From positions 1 to 43,752 of the forward strand of contig JANSYC010000032.1 of NCBI GenBank assembly GCA_024742605.1: a stretch of DNA of 43,752 bases. The letters run 5' to 3'. Positions 26,614 through 36,343 of the stretch are shown piece by piece. Under the pieces are notes generated by a model. It saw nothing but the letters and a program-made list of their open reading frames with translations. It did not search any database and had not been told where the DNA came from. The stretch's first letter is position 1; every line of letters begins with the position of its first letter. Both the position numbers and the translations under genes were made by a program. This DNA is from Alphaproteobacteria bacterium. GTDB taxonomy: Bacteria; Pseudomonadota; Alphaproteobacteria; Thalassobaculales; Thalassobaculaceae.

Positions 26614-27516
26614 ATGAAAAAACTGAATAAAACAGGCGCTCCAATATTCGACTCATTTGTCGGTATCGACTGGTCTGGGGCGAAGGGGGCACGTCTCAAG
26701 GGTCTTCAGGTCGCCGAGTGTCGCGCGGCGGATCGTAAGGCGCCGGTCCTTCTCAATGGTCCGCAGCGCTCAGGGTTCTGGCGTCGCGCGGACGTTCTGG
26801 ATCTTCTGTCGGGACGGATCGCCGCTGGAGAACGGATGCTGGTGGGAATCGACTTCGCCTTCGCCTACGCGCATCACGACGTCGGCGCTTATTTCCCGGA
26901 GTTTTCCGGTTCGCCCGTGACGGTGCGGGATCTTTGGCGCTATGTCGACGGGTTCGGCCGCGCCGATGACGATCTTTACGGGGCCAAGATTTATGCTGAG
27001 GGATCGCCGGTTCGCGACCATTACATGGCCCCCAACTGGAAGGGCGCGCGCTACACGCTCCGGCAACGTGTGACCGAACGTGTCTGCCAGGCCCAGCACA
27101 CCAGTCCGCACCCGGTCTTCAAGTGCATCGGCGCCGCGAATGTGGGCACAGGCTCGCTTGCCGGCATGCGGATGCTGTACCACCTTGGCCGGCGGTGCGG
27201 GAACCGGGTCCAGGTTTGGCCCTTCGATGGAACCCGACCTGACGGGCCGACACTCTGCGAGATCTTCCCTCGACTCTATTTCAAGCGGGCCGGCTTGGAC
27301 CCCCGCGCCTGGAGGAACCCCGAGACGATAGACGCCGCGCTCTCGGCCTACGGCGCCGATGCCTATCGGGGGCCCGCCCTTGAGACGGAAGACGAAGCCG
27401 ACGCGGTCGTCTCAGCCGCCGCCCTCCGTGGGTTGTCCGCCAAACCGGAACTCTGGGACGCGCCGGAAACCAGATCGGAATCCGCCCTGGAAGGCTGGAT
27501 ATTCGGCGTCGAGTAG
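26614..27516 (+). CDS. DUF429-like predicted RNase H-fold protein
   Basis: The 300-residue protein shows the layout of DUF429, predicted to share the RNase H-like fold. FVGIDWSGAKG gives the first acidic residue (Asp19), LVGIDFAFAYAHHD a second (Asp80), LCEIFPRLYFKRAG supplies Glu216, and ETEDEADAVVSAAALRG supplies Asp260/Asp263. Such a set of acidic residues would bind divalent metal in a nuclease, but activity has not been established for the family, and I infer only the fold. No signal peptide is seen. The ATG at 26614 lacks a clear Shine-Dalgarno. It lies 15 bases before crcB, so the two may be cotranscribed. Confidence 0.7.
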   Translation: MKKLNKTGAPIFDSFVGIDWSGAKGARLKGLQVAECRAADRKAPVLLNGPQRSGFWRRADVLDLLSGRIAAGERMLVGIDFAFAYAHHDVGAYFPEFSGSPVTVRDLWRYVDGFGRADDDLYGAKIYAEGSPVRDHYMAPNWKGARYTLRQRVTERVCQAQHTSPHPVFKCIGAANVGTGSLAGMRMLYHLGRRCGNRVQVWPFDGTRPDGPTLCEIFPRLYFKRAGLDPRAWRNPETIDAALSAYGADAYRGPALETEDEADAVVSAAALRGLSAKPELWDAPETRSESALEGWIFGVE

Positions 27517-27531
27517 GATACTTCCCGCAGC

Positions 27532-27912
27532 ATGAAGATGTTGCTTGCGGTCGCATTGGGCGGTGCCTTTGGCGCTGTGGCCCGCTACAAGGTCATTGGC
27601 TGGGTCGGACACCTTGCCGGACATGGATTCCCATGGGGCACGCTGGCGGTCAACGTTCTGGGCTCGTTCCTGATGGGGGTTCTGATCGAGGCGGGCGCTC
27701 TGAAGTTTAACCTGTCGAACGAGATGCGCGGGTTTCTTGCAGTCGGTACCCTGGGTGCCTTCACCACCTTCTCAACCTTCGCCTTGGATTTCGCGGCCCT
27801 GTGGCAGCGCGGTGAAGCGCTTCCGGCGGTGATCTATGCCGTGGCGTCGAGCAGTCTGGCGATCCTGGCGCTGTTCGCGGGCCTGGCGACGGTCCGGGCG
27901 ACGATCTCATGA
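27532..27912 (+). CDS. crcB: Fluoride ion channel CrcB/Fluc
   Basis: Fluc dimers export fluoride through the inner membrane. The 126-residue protein has four hydrophobic segments and the family motifs GGAFGAVARY (10-19), GTLAVNVLGSFLMG with the conserved Asn41, and GTLGAFTTFSTF (72-83), which holds the sodium-site and phenylalanine-box residues. No fluoride riboswitch is apparent, since only 15 bases separate it from the previous gene. The stop overlaps the start of the pseudouridine synthase gene (ATGA). Confidence 0.96.
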   Translation: MKMLLAVALGGAFGAVARYKVIGWVGHLAGHGFPWGTLAVNVLGSFLMGVLIEAGALKFNLSNEMRGFLAVGTLGAFTTFSTFALDFAALWQRGEALPAVIYAVASSSLAILALFAGLATVRATIS

Positions 27913-28916
27913 GCGGCGGTGTCGAGACCCGGGCGGTGGCGCAGGACGAGTCGGAGGAGCGGTTGGACCGTTGGTTCAAGCGGTACTATCCGGGTCTGTC
28001 GCACGGACGGCTGGAGAAGCTGCTGCGGACCGGGCAGATCCGGGTCGACGGCAAGCGGGCGAAGGCGAACCAGCGCCTCGATGCCGGCCAGGCGATCCGA
28101 ATTCCGCCGCTCGACGCCGAAACGGTTCGCGCACCGGAAACGAAGAAGCCGAAACCGTCGGGCCTGCAGATGGAAGCCGACGATCCGGTGGTCGGCCAGC
28201 TGCTCGAGTCGATCCTGCACATGGATGACGAAATGATCGTCATCAACAAGCCCGCCGGGCTGGCCGTGCAGGGGGGCAGCGGTACCAAGGTTCATGTGGA
28301 TGCGGCCCTGGACCATCTGAAGTTCGGCAAAGTCGACCGACCCAGGCTGGTTCATCGCTTGGACAAGGATACGTCCGGCGCGCTGGTCCTGGCCCGGTCC
28401 CAGGCGGCGGCACGGCATCTGACCCAGGCATTTCGGCATAAGGCGACGTTGAAGATCTATTGGGCTCTGGTGGTCGGTGAGCCGAAAATGGCATCCGGTG
28501 AAATCGATGCGCCGCTCCAAAAGCGTCCGGGTCGGCTGGGCGAGAAGATGGAGATCGACGACGAAGGCAAGCGCGCGGTGACCCGGTATCGGATCATCGA
28601 ACGTCTGGGGGGCAAGGTCACCTGGGTGGCGATGTATCCGGTCACCGGACGCACCCACCAACTGCGGGTACATATGTCGGAAATCGACTGCCCGATCCTG
28701 GGAGACGGAAAATACGGTGGCCAAGAGGCTTTTTTGCACGGGGAGGGGGTCAGCCGTAAGCTGCACCTGCACGCGCGTGCGCTGCGGCTGCCGGGTACGG
28801 GCGGTAAGACGATCGAGGTGATTGCACCGCTGACCGATCACCTCAAACGGTCTTGGAGCTTCTTCGATCTGAGCGAGTCGTCCGGACGTGATCCGTTCGG
28901 GGACTTCGAGGACTGA
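27909..28916 (+). CDS. RluC/RluD-type 23S rRNA pseudouridine synthase
   Basis: The 335-residue enzyme has an N-terminal S4-like RNA-binding domain (about 15-70: RLDRWFKRYYPGLSHGRLEK and later GQIRVDGKRAK). Its catalytic domain carries VINKPAGLAVQGGSGTK (112-128), the active-site motif HRLDKDTSG (149-157, catalytic Asp152) and PVTGRTHQLRVHM. These define the RluA/RluC/RluD family, which turns specific uridines in 23S rRNA into pseudouridine. The exact site cannot be assigned; the context after crcB is usual for an RluC-type enzyme in Alphaproteobacteria. It is translationally coupled to crcB, and the HAD gene follows after four bases. Confidence 0.93.
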   Translation: MSGGVETRAVAQDESEERLDRWFKRYYPGLSHGRLEKLLRTGQIRVDGKRAKANQRLDAGQAIRIPPLDAETVRAPETKKPKPSGLQMEADDPVVGQLLESILHMDDEMIVINKPAGLAVQGGSGTKVHVDAALDHLKFGKVDRPRLVHRLDKDTSGALVLARSQAAARHLTQAFRHKATLKIYWALVVGEPKMASGEIDAPLQKRPGRLGEKMEIDDEGKRAVTRYRIIERLGGKVTWVAMYPVTGRTHQLRVHMSEIDCPILGDGKYGGQEAFLHGEGVSRKLHLHARALRLPGTGGKTIEVIAPLTDHLKRSWSFFDLSESSGRDPFGDFED

Positions 28917-28920
28917 GACG

Positions 28921-29610
28921 ATGGCGACCGGGCCCTTGAAACTCTGCGCATTCGATCTCGACGGGACTTTGATCGACAGTCAGTTCCACATTGTGGCCGC
29001 GATGACCAAGGCCTTCAAGCTGGAGGGGTTGGCGGTACCGCCCCCGGCGGCGGTTCGTAAGGTCATCGGCCTGTCTCTGGACGACGCGATAAGAACCCTT
29101 TCGCCCGAGGTCTCAGGCCTGTGGATCGAGCGGGTCGGCAACCGGTACCGGGACGCCTATTTCGACAGTAAGCAGAACAGCGGGGATATCGAGCCGTTGG
29201 CGGAGGGGACCTTGCAGATGTTGGACGGTCTGACTCAGGCCGGATGGCAGTTGGCGATTGTGACGGGCAAAGGCCGGCGGGGTCTGATGTCGGTTTTGGA
29301 CAGCCATGGCTTGCGCTCGCGCTTCGTCGTGCTCAAATCTGCTGACGATGGTCCTGGTAAGCCGGATCCGACGATTCTGCTCGATGCGATTGAAGAGGCG
29401 GGGGCCGTCTCTGGAACGACCGTGATGATCGGAGACACCGTGTTCGATCTCCAGATGGCCAGGGCCGCCCGGGTGGCGAGCATCGGCGTCACTTGGGGCT
29501 ATCACAGCCGCGATATGCTGCTGGCGGAACGTCCGGCGGCCATGATCGAACGGTTCGCGGAATTGCCGGATGTGGCAGAGCGGGCCGTCTTCGGCAGAAT
29601 GGGGGGCTAG
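28921..29610 (+). CDS. HAD-superfamily phosphatase (Gph-like)
   Basis: A 229-residue HAD hydrolase of subfamily IA. Motif I is FDLDGTLIDS with Asp12 and Asp14; motif II VTGKGRRG with Thr115; motif III Lys147 (GPGKPDP); motif IV GDTVFDLQMA with Asp172 and Asp176. All catalytic residues are present. Similar proteins act on phosphoglycolate, nucleotides or other small phosphates, and the substrate here is not known. ATG 28921 is four bases after the pseudouridine synthase stop; the frame extends upstream but would overlap that gene. The AsmA gene follows after five bases. Confidence 0.9.
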   Translation: MATGPLKLCAFDLDGTLIDSQFHIVAAMTKAFKLEGLAVPPPAAVRKVIGLSLDDAIRTLSPEVSGLWIERVGNRYRDAYFDSKQNSGDIEPLAEGTLQMLDGLTQAGWQLAIVTGKGRRGLMSVLDSHGLRSRFVVLKSADDGPGKPDPTILLDAIEEAGAVSGTTVMIGDTVFDLQMARAARVASIGVTWGYHSRDMLLAERPAAMIERFAELPDVAERAVFGRMGG

Positions 29611-29615
29611 AAGGC

Positions 29616-31472
29616 ATGCGCTGGACACGGATCCTCGCCGGTGTCGGCGGTCTGCTGTTTCTTCTGATCGGCGGGGCGGCACTTTATATCGCAACCCTGG
29701 ATCTCTCGCGATACCGGACAGAGATCGAGACCCTCGCCCAGGAACAGACCGGGCGGCAGATGACAATTGATGGGGCGCTGGAGCTTTCCTGGACCCCGGC
29801 CCCGCGGCTTCTGGCCACCGATGTCCGATTGGCAAATCCGGAGTGGTCGACACAACCCAGCCTCGCGCATGTCGGTGAGATGTCGCTGGCGGTGGAGCTT
29901 TGGCCGCTGGTCTCAGGTGACCTGCATCTCAAGAGCCTTCGGCTCGCGGACGTCGAAATTGAGCTGGAGCGGAGCGCGGAGGGGCGCGCGAACTGGGAAG
30001 GGGTTCTGGAGACCGTAGCGGCATCGGATGACGGATCAGGGCGGGACTTCACACGGGCCCATCTTCAGCAGCTTTCGGTCGAACGGCTGAATGTGAGGTG
30101 GCGGTCCGCGCCGGACGCAACCGTTCGAACCTATAACCTGGGATCGCTGATCCTGGCGGCTCGATCGACCGACCGCTTCGATCTCGAGTTGGGCGGCACC
30201 TTAGACGGACTGCCGGTGGATTTGTCCGGAGGGATGCCTGTCCTGGCCGATTGGCTGACTGCAGGGACAGACTTGCCGATCAACCTCGAGGGCCGTTTCG
30301 CAGGCCGCCCGCTGTCGCTAGACGGGACGCTGATCCGAGGCAAGGCGGGGGACGCTAGGCCGGGAGATCGGATGGAGGCAAAACAGTTCTCCGTCACCTA
30401 TGGATCACTCGCCATATCCGGCACGGCGGCGCTGGATTTCGGCAAGCCGCGTCCCCACCTTTCCGCGACCCTGGCGATTGATCCCGTGAACATCGATGAT
30501 TTCGCGGACACCGGCGCGAAACCGGGTCCGAATCCGATGGACCGACCCTTTGCCCTGGATGTTCTGGAGATCCTTGACGGGGAGGTCACGGTTTCGATCG
30601 TCTCCGTCGTCCAGGGGAAATTTAAGGCCGAGGAGATCAAGGCAGCACTGACGCTCAAGGACAAGGTGCTGCGGATCAGAGATGTCTCGGCCCGGGTCGA
30701 GGGCGGGGCACTTGAAGGTGGCGCGGATATCGACGTCTCGGGACAGCAACCTTCATTGTCTTTGGATGCTGCGCTGCTAGGCACGGATATCGGCTCGGCC
30801 CTTCGCAAGACATCCGGCCAGGATCTGCTGATCGGCCGAGGCGATATCATCGTCGGTCTGAGTGCGACGGGACAAACGCCAAATCAGCTGATTGCGACCC
30901 TTGGCGGTCGCACTGCAGTGATCATTCGTAAGGGTGAGGTTCTCAACGCCTATTGGGAGCTCCTGGCGGAGGACTTGGCGACACGGTTCCTGCCGTCTTT
31001 GGGGGAAAGCCCTCGAGGAAGCCTGAACTGTGCGGTGGCGAGCTTCGCCCTCAAGAGCGGTCAGGCGAAGAGCCAGGTGATTCTGGTTGACAGCGACCGG
31101 GCGCTCGTCGGTGGCGAGGGTACGGTCAATCTGCCGTCGCGGACCTTGGACCTGCGTCTGGTGCCGCAGCCCAAGGATGCCTCCCTGATCAGTCTGGCGA
31201 CGCCGATCCTGATCAACGGACCGATCGAGGATCCGTCGGTGGCGCCGGATCCGCTCTCGGTTGCCAAGGATGTCGGAACCGCCGTGGTCGGCGGCATGAT
31301 CAATCCGCTGGCGGTCCTTCTGCCGTTCCTGGATAGCGGCTCCAGCGGGAATCCCTGTCCGGCCGCTATCGCTGTGGCCGAGGGTCGGGAGGCGCCGTCA
31401 GAGGGATCTCCTGGCGGAAAGCCGGGCGCGATCGAAGGGTTCTTCGACAAACTCCGCAAGGCGATCGAATAA
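29616..31472 (+). CDS. AsmA family envelope protein
   Basis: A 618-residue protein with one N-terminal membrane anchor (ILAGVGGLLFLLIGGAAL at about 6-23) and a large periplasmic part. The AsmA-type N-terminus is visible in QTGRQMTIDGALELSWTPAP and RLANPEWSTQPSLAHV, and the C-terminal AsmA-like region in RGSLNCAVASFALKSGQAKS and LDLRLVPQPKD. AsmA-like proteins are related to bridge-like lipid transfer proteins and influence outer-membrane lipid content. The precise role is unknown. ATG 29616 follows AGAAGG; the open frame runs upstream inside the HAD gene in another phase. It sits between the HAD and ATP12 genes. Confidence 0.88.
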   Translation: MRWTRILAGVGGLLFLLIGGAALYIATLDLSRYRTEIETLAQEQTGRQMTIDGALELSWTPAPRLLATDVRLANPEWSTQPSLAHVGEMSLAVELWPLVSGDLHLKSLRLADVEIELERSAEGRANWEGVLETVAASDDGSGRDFTRAHLQQLSVERLNVRWRSAPDATVRTYNLGSLILAARSTDRFDLELGGTLDGLPVDLSGGMPVLADWLTAGTDLPINLEGRFAGRPLSLDGTLIRGKAGDARPGDRMEAKQFSVTYGSLAISGTAALDFGKPRPHLSATLAIDPVNIDDFADTGAKPGPNPMDRPFALDVLEILDGEVTVSIVSVVQGKFKAEEIKAALTLKDKVLRIRDVSARVEGGALEGGADIDVSGQQPSLSLDAALLGTDIGSALRKTSGQDLLIGRGDIIVGLSATGQTPNQLIATLGGRTAVIIRKGEVLNAYWELLAEDLATRFLPSLGESPRGSLNCAVASFALKSGQAKSQVILVDSDRALVGGEGTVNLPSRTLDLRLVPQPKDASLISLATPILINGPIEDPSVAPDPLSVAKDVGTAVVGGMINPLAVLLPFLDSGSSGNPCPAAIAVAEGREAPSEGSPGGKPGAIEGFFDKLRKAIE

Positions 31473-31540
31473 AATGGCCGAGCTGGTCAGACGAGCTTGT
31501 GGGACGCCTATATCGTAAACCGAATACTGGAAGTTTTAGG

Positions 31541-32254
31541 ATGACAGGCGGCAGCGGCGCAAAGCGGTTCTACAAGGCGGTCTCGATCGTGCAGGAAGAC
31601 GGCGGGCATGTGGTCCTGCTGGACGGGCGTGCTGTGAAATCGCCCGCCAAGGGGACCCTGTTGCTTCCGACCGTCGCATTGGCTGAGGCTGTGGCGGGGG
31701 AATGGGATGCTCAGACCGATAAAATTGACGCCAACACCATGCCGATGATGAGTTTCGCGGCGACAACCATTGACCGGGTCACCCCGAACCGGGCGCATGT
31801 GATCGCCGAGATCGCCGCGTTCGGCCGCAGCGACCTGTTGTGCTACCGCGCGGAGACCCCTGAGACCTTGGTTGAGCGTCAGGTTCAGGCCTGGGGCGAA
31901 ATGTTGTCCTGGGCAGAAGAGCAGTTGGGCGTACAGCTGTTGGTTACCGAAGGGTTGATGCCCGTGGAGCAACCGGCAACCGCGGTGGCGCGCCTGAAGG
32001 GGCATGTGGAGGCCCATTCCGATTGGGAACTGGCACCGCTCCACACTGTGACCACGATCAGCGGATCGCTCGTCATCGGCCTAGCCGTGACCCGCGGGCA
32101 TCTGGATGCCGGCGGGGCCTTCGAAATCGGCGAATTGGACGAGACCTTTCAGTCCGAACTGTGGGGCCTTGATCGGGAAGCGGAGGACCGCCGCCGTCTC
32201 CGCCGGGCCGAGCTTGAGGCGGCCGAGAGATTCTTGACCCTGGCAAGGGCGTAG
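31541..32254 (+). CDS. ATP12 family F1-ATPase assembly chaperone
   Basis: ATP12 binds the free F1 alpha subunit and helps it assemble into F1. In bacteria the family is mostly alphaproteobacterial, like its mitochondrial counterpart. The 237-residue protein shows [59 protein letters not shown] and, near the C-terminus, [23 protein letters not shown] 31541 with GGAAG upstream is preferred over the GTG at 31499, which adds 14 unrelated residues. No ATP synthase gene is nearby. The DUF1476 ATPase inhibitor lies 26 kb away in the same window. Confidence 0.93.
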   Translation: MTGGSGAKRFYKAVSIVQEDGGHVVLLDGRAVKSPAKGTLLLPTVALAEAVAGEWDAQTDKIDANTMPMMSFAATTIDRVTPNRAHVIAEIAAFGRSDLLCYRAETPETLVERQVQAWGEMLSWAEEQLGVQLLVTEGLMPVEQPATAVARLKGHVEAHSDWELAPLHTVTTISGSLVIGLAVTRGHLDAGGAFEIGELDETFQSELWGLDREAEDRRRLRRAELEAAERFLTLARA

Positions 32255-32309
32255 TGCTCTCGTCGGAATCTCGTTAAAACGGTTTATCGGATCAACGGGG
32301 GATGCCCGC

Positions 32310-33842
32310 ATGCAGGATATCAATCAACGCCTTGAGGATATGCGCGACCGTGCGCGGCTCGGAGGCGGCGCCAAGCGGATCGAAGCCCAGCACAAGAAGG
32401 GCAAGCTGACCGCGCGGGAGCGGATTGACCTGCTTGTCGATCCGGGCTCCTTCGAAGAATGGGACATGTTCGTCGAGCACCGCTCGGTCGATTTCGGCAT
32501 GGGTGAACAGAAAGTCCCGGGCGACGGCGTCGTTACCGGCTGGGGCACGGTCAACGGCCGGCTGGTCTTCGTCTACAGCCAGGATTTCACGGTGTTCGGC
32601 GGCTCCCTGTCCGAGGCGCATGCCGAGAAAATCTGCAAGGTCATGGACCAGGCGATGAAGGTCGGAGCGCCGGTGATCGGTCTGAACGATTCCGGTGGTG
32701 CACGGATTCAGGAAGGGGTCGCCTCGCTCGGCGGTTATGCCGAAGTGTTCCAGCGCAATGTGCTGGCCTCCGGCGTGGTGCCGCAGATCTCGGCGATCAT
32801 GGGGCCGTGCGCCGGCGGGGCTGTGTATTCGCCTGCCATGACCGACTTCATCTTCATGGTGAAGGACAGCTCCTACATGTTCGTGACCGGCCCTGACGTG
32901 GTGAAGACCGTCACCCATGAGACGGTGACCGCCGAGGATCTGGGCGGGGCGGTTACCCACACCACCAAATCCGGCGTGGCTGACGAGGCCTTCGAGAACG
33001 ACGTCGAGATGCTGCTGCAGCTCCGCCGGTTCATCGACTTCCTGCCGGCCAACAATAAGGAAAAACCCCCGGTCCGTCCGACCGCGGATGAGGCCGATCG
33101 TCCGGAGCTGTCGCTGGACACGCTGATCCCGGATAATCCGAACAAGCCCTACGACATGAAGGAGCTGATCTACAAAGTCGTGGATGAGGGGGATTTCTTC
33201 GAGATCCAGCCGAACTACGCCGGCAACATCATCGTCGGCTTCGCGCGGATGCAGGGGGCGACAGTGGGCATCGTCGCCAACCAGCCGATGGTGTTGGCCG
33301 GCTGTCTCGACATCGCCAGCTCCCGCAAGGCCGCCCGGTTCGTGCGGTTCTGTGACTGCTTCAACATCCCGATCGTGACGCTGGTCGACGTGCCGGGCTT
33401 CCTGCCGGGCACCAGCCAGGAGTTCAACGGCATCATCAAGCACGGCGCAAAGCTGCTGTTCGCCTATGCCGAGGCGACAGTTCCGAAGGTCACGCTGATC
33501 ACCCGCAAGGCCTATGGCGGCGCCTATGACGTGATGAGCTCGAAGCACCTGCGCGGCGACGTGAACTACGCCTGGCCGACCTCCGAGATCGCGGTGATGG
33601 GGCCGAAAGGGGCGGTGGAGATCATCTTCCGGGGCGATATCGGGGATGCCGAGAAGATCGAGGCGCGCACCGAGGAATACCGCACCAAGTTCGCCAACCC
33701 GTTCGTGGCCGCCAGCCGGGGCTATATCGATGACATCATCAAGCCCCACAACACCCGCCGCCGCCTGTGCCGCGCGCTCGCCATGCTCCGCGACAAGGAG
33801 CTCGCGAACCCGTGGAAGAAGCACGACAATATTCCGTTGTGA
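32310..33842 (+). CDS. pccB: Propionyl-CoA carboxylase beta (carboxyltransferase) subunit
   Basis: The beta subunit moves the carboxyl group from biotin to propionyl-CoA. The 510-residue length and motifs are typical: [20 protein letters not shown] early, [56 protein letters not shown] and [20 protein letters not shown]. The agreement with propionyl-CoA rather than acetyl-CoA carboxylases supports this substrate. A GGGGG stretch precedes the ATG. pccA follows in the same direction after 44 bases. Confidence 0.96.
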   Translation: MQDINQRLEDMRDRARLGGGAKRIEAQHKKGKLTARERIDLLVDPGSFEEWDMFVEHRSVDFGMGEQKVPGDGVVTGWGTVNGRLVFVYSQDFTVFGGSLSEAHAEKICKVMDQAMKVGAPVIGLNDSGGARIQEGVASLGGYAEVFQRNVLASGVVPQISAIMGPCAGGAVYSPAMTDFIFMVKDSSYMFVTGPDVVKTVTHETVTAEDLGGAVTHTTKSGVADEAFENDVEMLLQLRRFIDFLPANNKEKPPVRPTADEADRPELSLDTLIPDNPNKPYDMKELIYKVVDEGDFFEIQPNYAGNIIVGFARMQGATVGIVANQPMVLAGCLDIASSRKAARFVRFCDCFNIPIVTLVDVPGFLPGTSQEFNGIIKHGAKLLFAYAEATVPKVTLITRKAYGGAYDVMSSKHLRGDVNYAWPTSEIAVMGPKGAVEIIFRGDIGDAEKIEARTEEYRTKFANPFVAASRGYIDDIIKPHNTRRRLCRALAMLRDKELANPWKKHDNIPL

Positions 33843-33886
33843 GGGCGCGCCTGTTGTCCGCCATGGCCAAAGTGAAGGGCTGAAAC

Positions 33887-35875
33887 ATGTTCAATAAAAT
33901 CCTGATCGCCAACCGGGGCGAGATCGCCTGTCGGATCATCCGGACCGCCAAGCGGATGGGGATCAAGACGGTCGCGGTCTATTCCGACGCGGACGCCTCG
34001 GGTAAGCATGTGCGGTTGGCGGACGAGGCGATCCGGATCGGCCCGCCGCCCTCGGCCGAGAGCTATCTGCTGGCTGACAAGATCATTGAGGCCTGCAAGC
34101 ACACCGGCGCGGAAGCGGTGCATCCCGGTTTCGGTTTCCTCAGCGAGCGGGCGTCGTTCTGCGAGGCGCTGAAGGCGGCGGGGATCGTGTTCATCGGCCC
34201 GGACGTGCCCGCGATCGAGGCGATGGGCGACAAGATCACGTCCAAGAAGATCGCCAAGGAAGCCGGAGTGAGCACGGTGCCCGGCTTTGTCGGCCTGATC
34301 GAGGGACCGGAGCACGCCGCCGAGATCGCCGAGGAGATCGGCTATCCGGTGATGATCAAGGCGACCGCCGGCGGCGGTGGCAAAGGCATGCGGATCGCGC
34401 ACACAGCCGAGGAGCTGAAGGACGGGGTGCGCGGTGCGATGAACGAGGCCCGGTCCTCGTTCGGCGACGACCGGGTGTTCATCGAGAAATACATCGAACA
34501 GCCCCGGCACATCGAAATTCAGGTGATGGCCGACGGCCACGGCAATGTGGTCCATCTGGGCGAGCGGGAATGTTCGATCCAACGCCGGCATCAGAAGGTG
34601 ATCGAGGAGGCCCCGAGCCCGTTCCTCGACCCGGAGACCCGCGCCAAGATGGGCGCGCAATCGGTCGCTCTGGCGCAGTCTGTGAACTACCGCTCGGCCG
34701 GGACGGTCGAGTTCATCGCCGACAAGGACAAGAACTTCTATTTCCTCGAGATGAACACCCGGCTGCAGGTCGAGCATCCGGTGACCGAACTGGTGACCGG
34801 GCTGGATCTGGTCGAGCTTATGATCCGGGTGGCCGATGGCGAGAAGCTGCCGTTCACCCAGGATGAGGTGAAGATGGATGGCTGGGCGATCGAGGCGCGG
34901 GTCTATGCCGAGGACCCGTTCCGGGGCTTCCTGCCGTCGATCGGCCGTCTGACCCGGTATGAGCCGCCGATCGACGTCGAGGGCATCCGGGTCGATGATG
35001 GGGTCGACGAGGGGTCCGAGATCTCAATGTTCTACGATCCGATGATCGCAAAGCTGGTGGCCTATGGGGCCGATCGCGCCCAGGCGACATCCCGGATTCT
35101 GGATGCGATCAACCGCTACCGGATACGGGGAGTGGGCCATAATCTGCCGTTCCTGTCGGCGGTGATGGCGCAGAAGCGATTCCAGGACGGCGATCTCTCC
35201 ACCAACTACATTCCGGAGGAGTTTCCTGACGGGTTCAGCGGTGCGGAGATGGACAACTACGAGCAGGGTGCCCTGCGCGCCCTGGCGGTCGCTTTCGAGC
35301 GCAGCAATGCCGAGCGCATGGCACGAATCAGCGGCCAGATCGCCAACCGGGGGAAGGCCGCGATCGCCAGCGTCTGGACCGTGCGCGAGGGTCGCGAGAA
35401 CCGGAGAGCGGAGGTTTTCCCGGTAGAGGACGGCTACGACGTGACGATTGAGGGGCAGCGCTACGCCATCCGCGGCGCGCTCGACGCCACCATCGCCATG
35501 TTCGATGGTAATGTGAACGGAGAAGCTTTCCCGGCCCAGATCGACCGCGACGGGATTTATTACAAGCTCAGCTATGCCGGATGGGAGTTGGCCGCCCTGG
35601 TGGTGCCGCCGCGCATCGCCGAGGCGCTCGACAAGATGCCCCCGAAGGAAGCCGCAGATACCACGAAGATCCTGGTTTCCCCGATGCCGGGGCTACTGGT
35701 CTCGCTGGCGGTCGAAGAGGGCGACGAGGTCAAGACCGGCCAGGAAGTTTGCGTGGTCGAGGCGATGAAGATGGAGAATGTGCTGCGCGCCGAGCGGGAC
35801 GGGACGGTGGCCAAGATCCATGCTTCGGCCGGATCCAGCCTGGCGGTCGACCAGCCGATCGTCGAGTTCGAGTAG
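33887..35875 (+). CDS. pccA: Propionyl-CoA carboxylase alpha (biotin) subunit
   Basis: The alpha subunit carboxylates biotin with ATP and bicarbonate. The 662-residue protein begins with the biotin-carboxylase domain (MFNKILIANRGEIACRIIRT, then the ATP-grasp loop KATAGGGGKGMRI, and EMNTRLQVEHPVTEL). A PCC-type linker domain follows, then the biotin-carrier domain whose VVEAMKMENVL places the biotinylated Lys at 628. With pccB it forms the holoenzyme that makes methylmalonyl-CoA from propionyl-CoA, arising from valine, isoleucine and odd-chain fats. The mutase and epimerase are not in the window. Confidence 0.96.
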   Translation: MFNKILIANRGEIACRIIRTAKRMGIKTVAVYSDADASGKHVRLADEAIRIGPPPSAESYLLADKIIEACKHTGAEAVHPGFGFLSERASFCEALKAAGIVFIGPDVPAIEAMGDKITSKKIAKEAGVSTVPGFVGLIEGPEHAAEIAEEIGYPVMIKATAGGGGKGMRIAHTAEELKDGVRGAMNEARSSFGDDRVFIEKYIEQPRHIEIQVMADGHGNVVHLGERECSIQRRHQKVIEEAPSPFLDPETRAKMGAQSVALAQSVNYRSAGTVEFIADKDKNFYFLEMNTRLQVEHPVTELVTGLDLVELMIRVADGEKLPFTQDEVKMDGWAIEARVYAEDPFRGFLPSIGRLTRYEPPIDVEGIRVDDGVDEGSEISMFYDPMIAKLVAYGADRAQATSRILDAINRYRIRGVGHNLPFLSAVMAQKRFQDGDLSTNYIPEEFPDGFSGAEMDNYEQGALRALAVAFERSNAERMARISGQIANRGKAAIASVWTVREGRENRRAEVFPVEDGYDVTIEGQRYAIRGALDATIAMFDGNVNGEAFPAQIDRDGIYYKLSYAGWELAALVVPPRIAEALDKMPPKEAADTTKILVSPMPGLLVSLAVEEGDEVKTGQEVCVVEAMKMENVLRAERDGTVAKIHASAGSSLAVDQPIVEFE

Positions 35876-35887
35876 TGGGACGTGCGG

Positions 35888-36178
35888 ATGGGCGAGGTGG
35901 TGACCTGCCGGCTGCGCATCACGGGCCGGGTCCAGGGTGTCGGGTATCGAGCATGGTGTGTCGGTGAAGCGACCCGGTTGGGCCTTTCGGGTTGGGTCCG
36001 GAACCGACGGGACGGTTCTGTAGAGGCTTTGGTGCAGGGCCCGGACCCGGCGGTCGCCAAATTGACGGACCTGTGTCGGCAAGGCCCGGGATTTGCGGCC
36101 GTCTCCTCGGTCGAGGCCGCGCGCTCGGAGTCCGACTTGATGCTTCCGCACGGTTTCTCGCAAGTGGCAACTGTCTGA
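35888..36178 (+). CDS. Acylphosphatase
   Basis: A 96-residue acylphosphatase, which hydrolyses carboxyl-phosphate bonds in acyl phosphates. The catalytic Arg21 (GRVQGVGYRAW) and Asn39 (GWVRNRRDGSVEA) are both present. Two starts are possible: GTG 35882, which crowds the GGGA site, and ATG 35888, which has seven bases to it and is preferred. It lies 12 bases after pccA and is probably cotranscribed. Biotin carboxylases form carboxyphosphate, itself an acyl phosphate, so the pairing may be functional, but that is only an inference. Confidence 0.9.
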   Translation: MGEVVTCRLRITGRVQGVGYRAWCVGEATRLGLSGWVRNRRDGSVEALVQGPDPAVAKLTDLCRQGPGFAAVSSVEAARSESDLMLPHGFSQVATV

Positions 36179-36343
36179 ATAAAAGACAATTATTGCCGCG
36201 AGGGTTGCCGCCGCGACGTTTGATCCTAAGTAGTACCCATCGGTCGAGCAGGGACACGCGTCGGGACGTTCAAGCCACTCCCAGCATGTATCCGACCGAT
36301 CTCCTGGTAGGAGCGCGACGCGTGCGGCGGAAGGGAGATTTCC

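Noticed and set aside
27517-27531. Fluoride riboswitch for crcB
   Set aside because: Only 15 bases separate crcB from the previous coding sequence, and no crcB-motif features are visible.
32292-33824. Minus-strand open frame of 510 codons, nearly coextensive with pccB
   Set aside because: His- and Asp-rich mirror of a carboxyltransferase, a familiar false frame in high-GC genomes.
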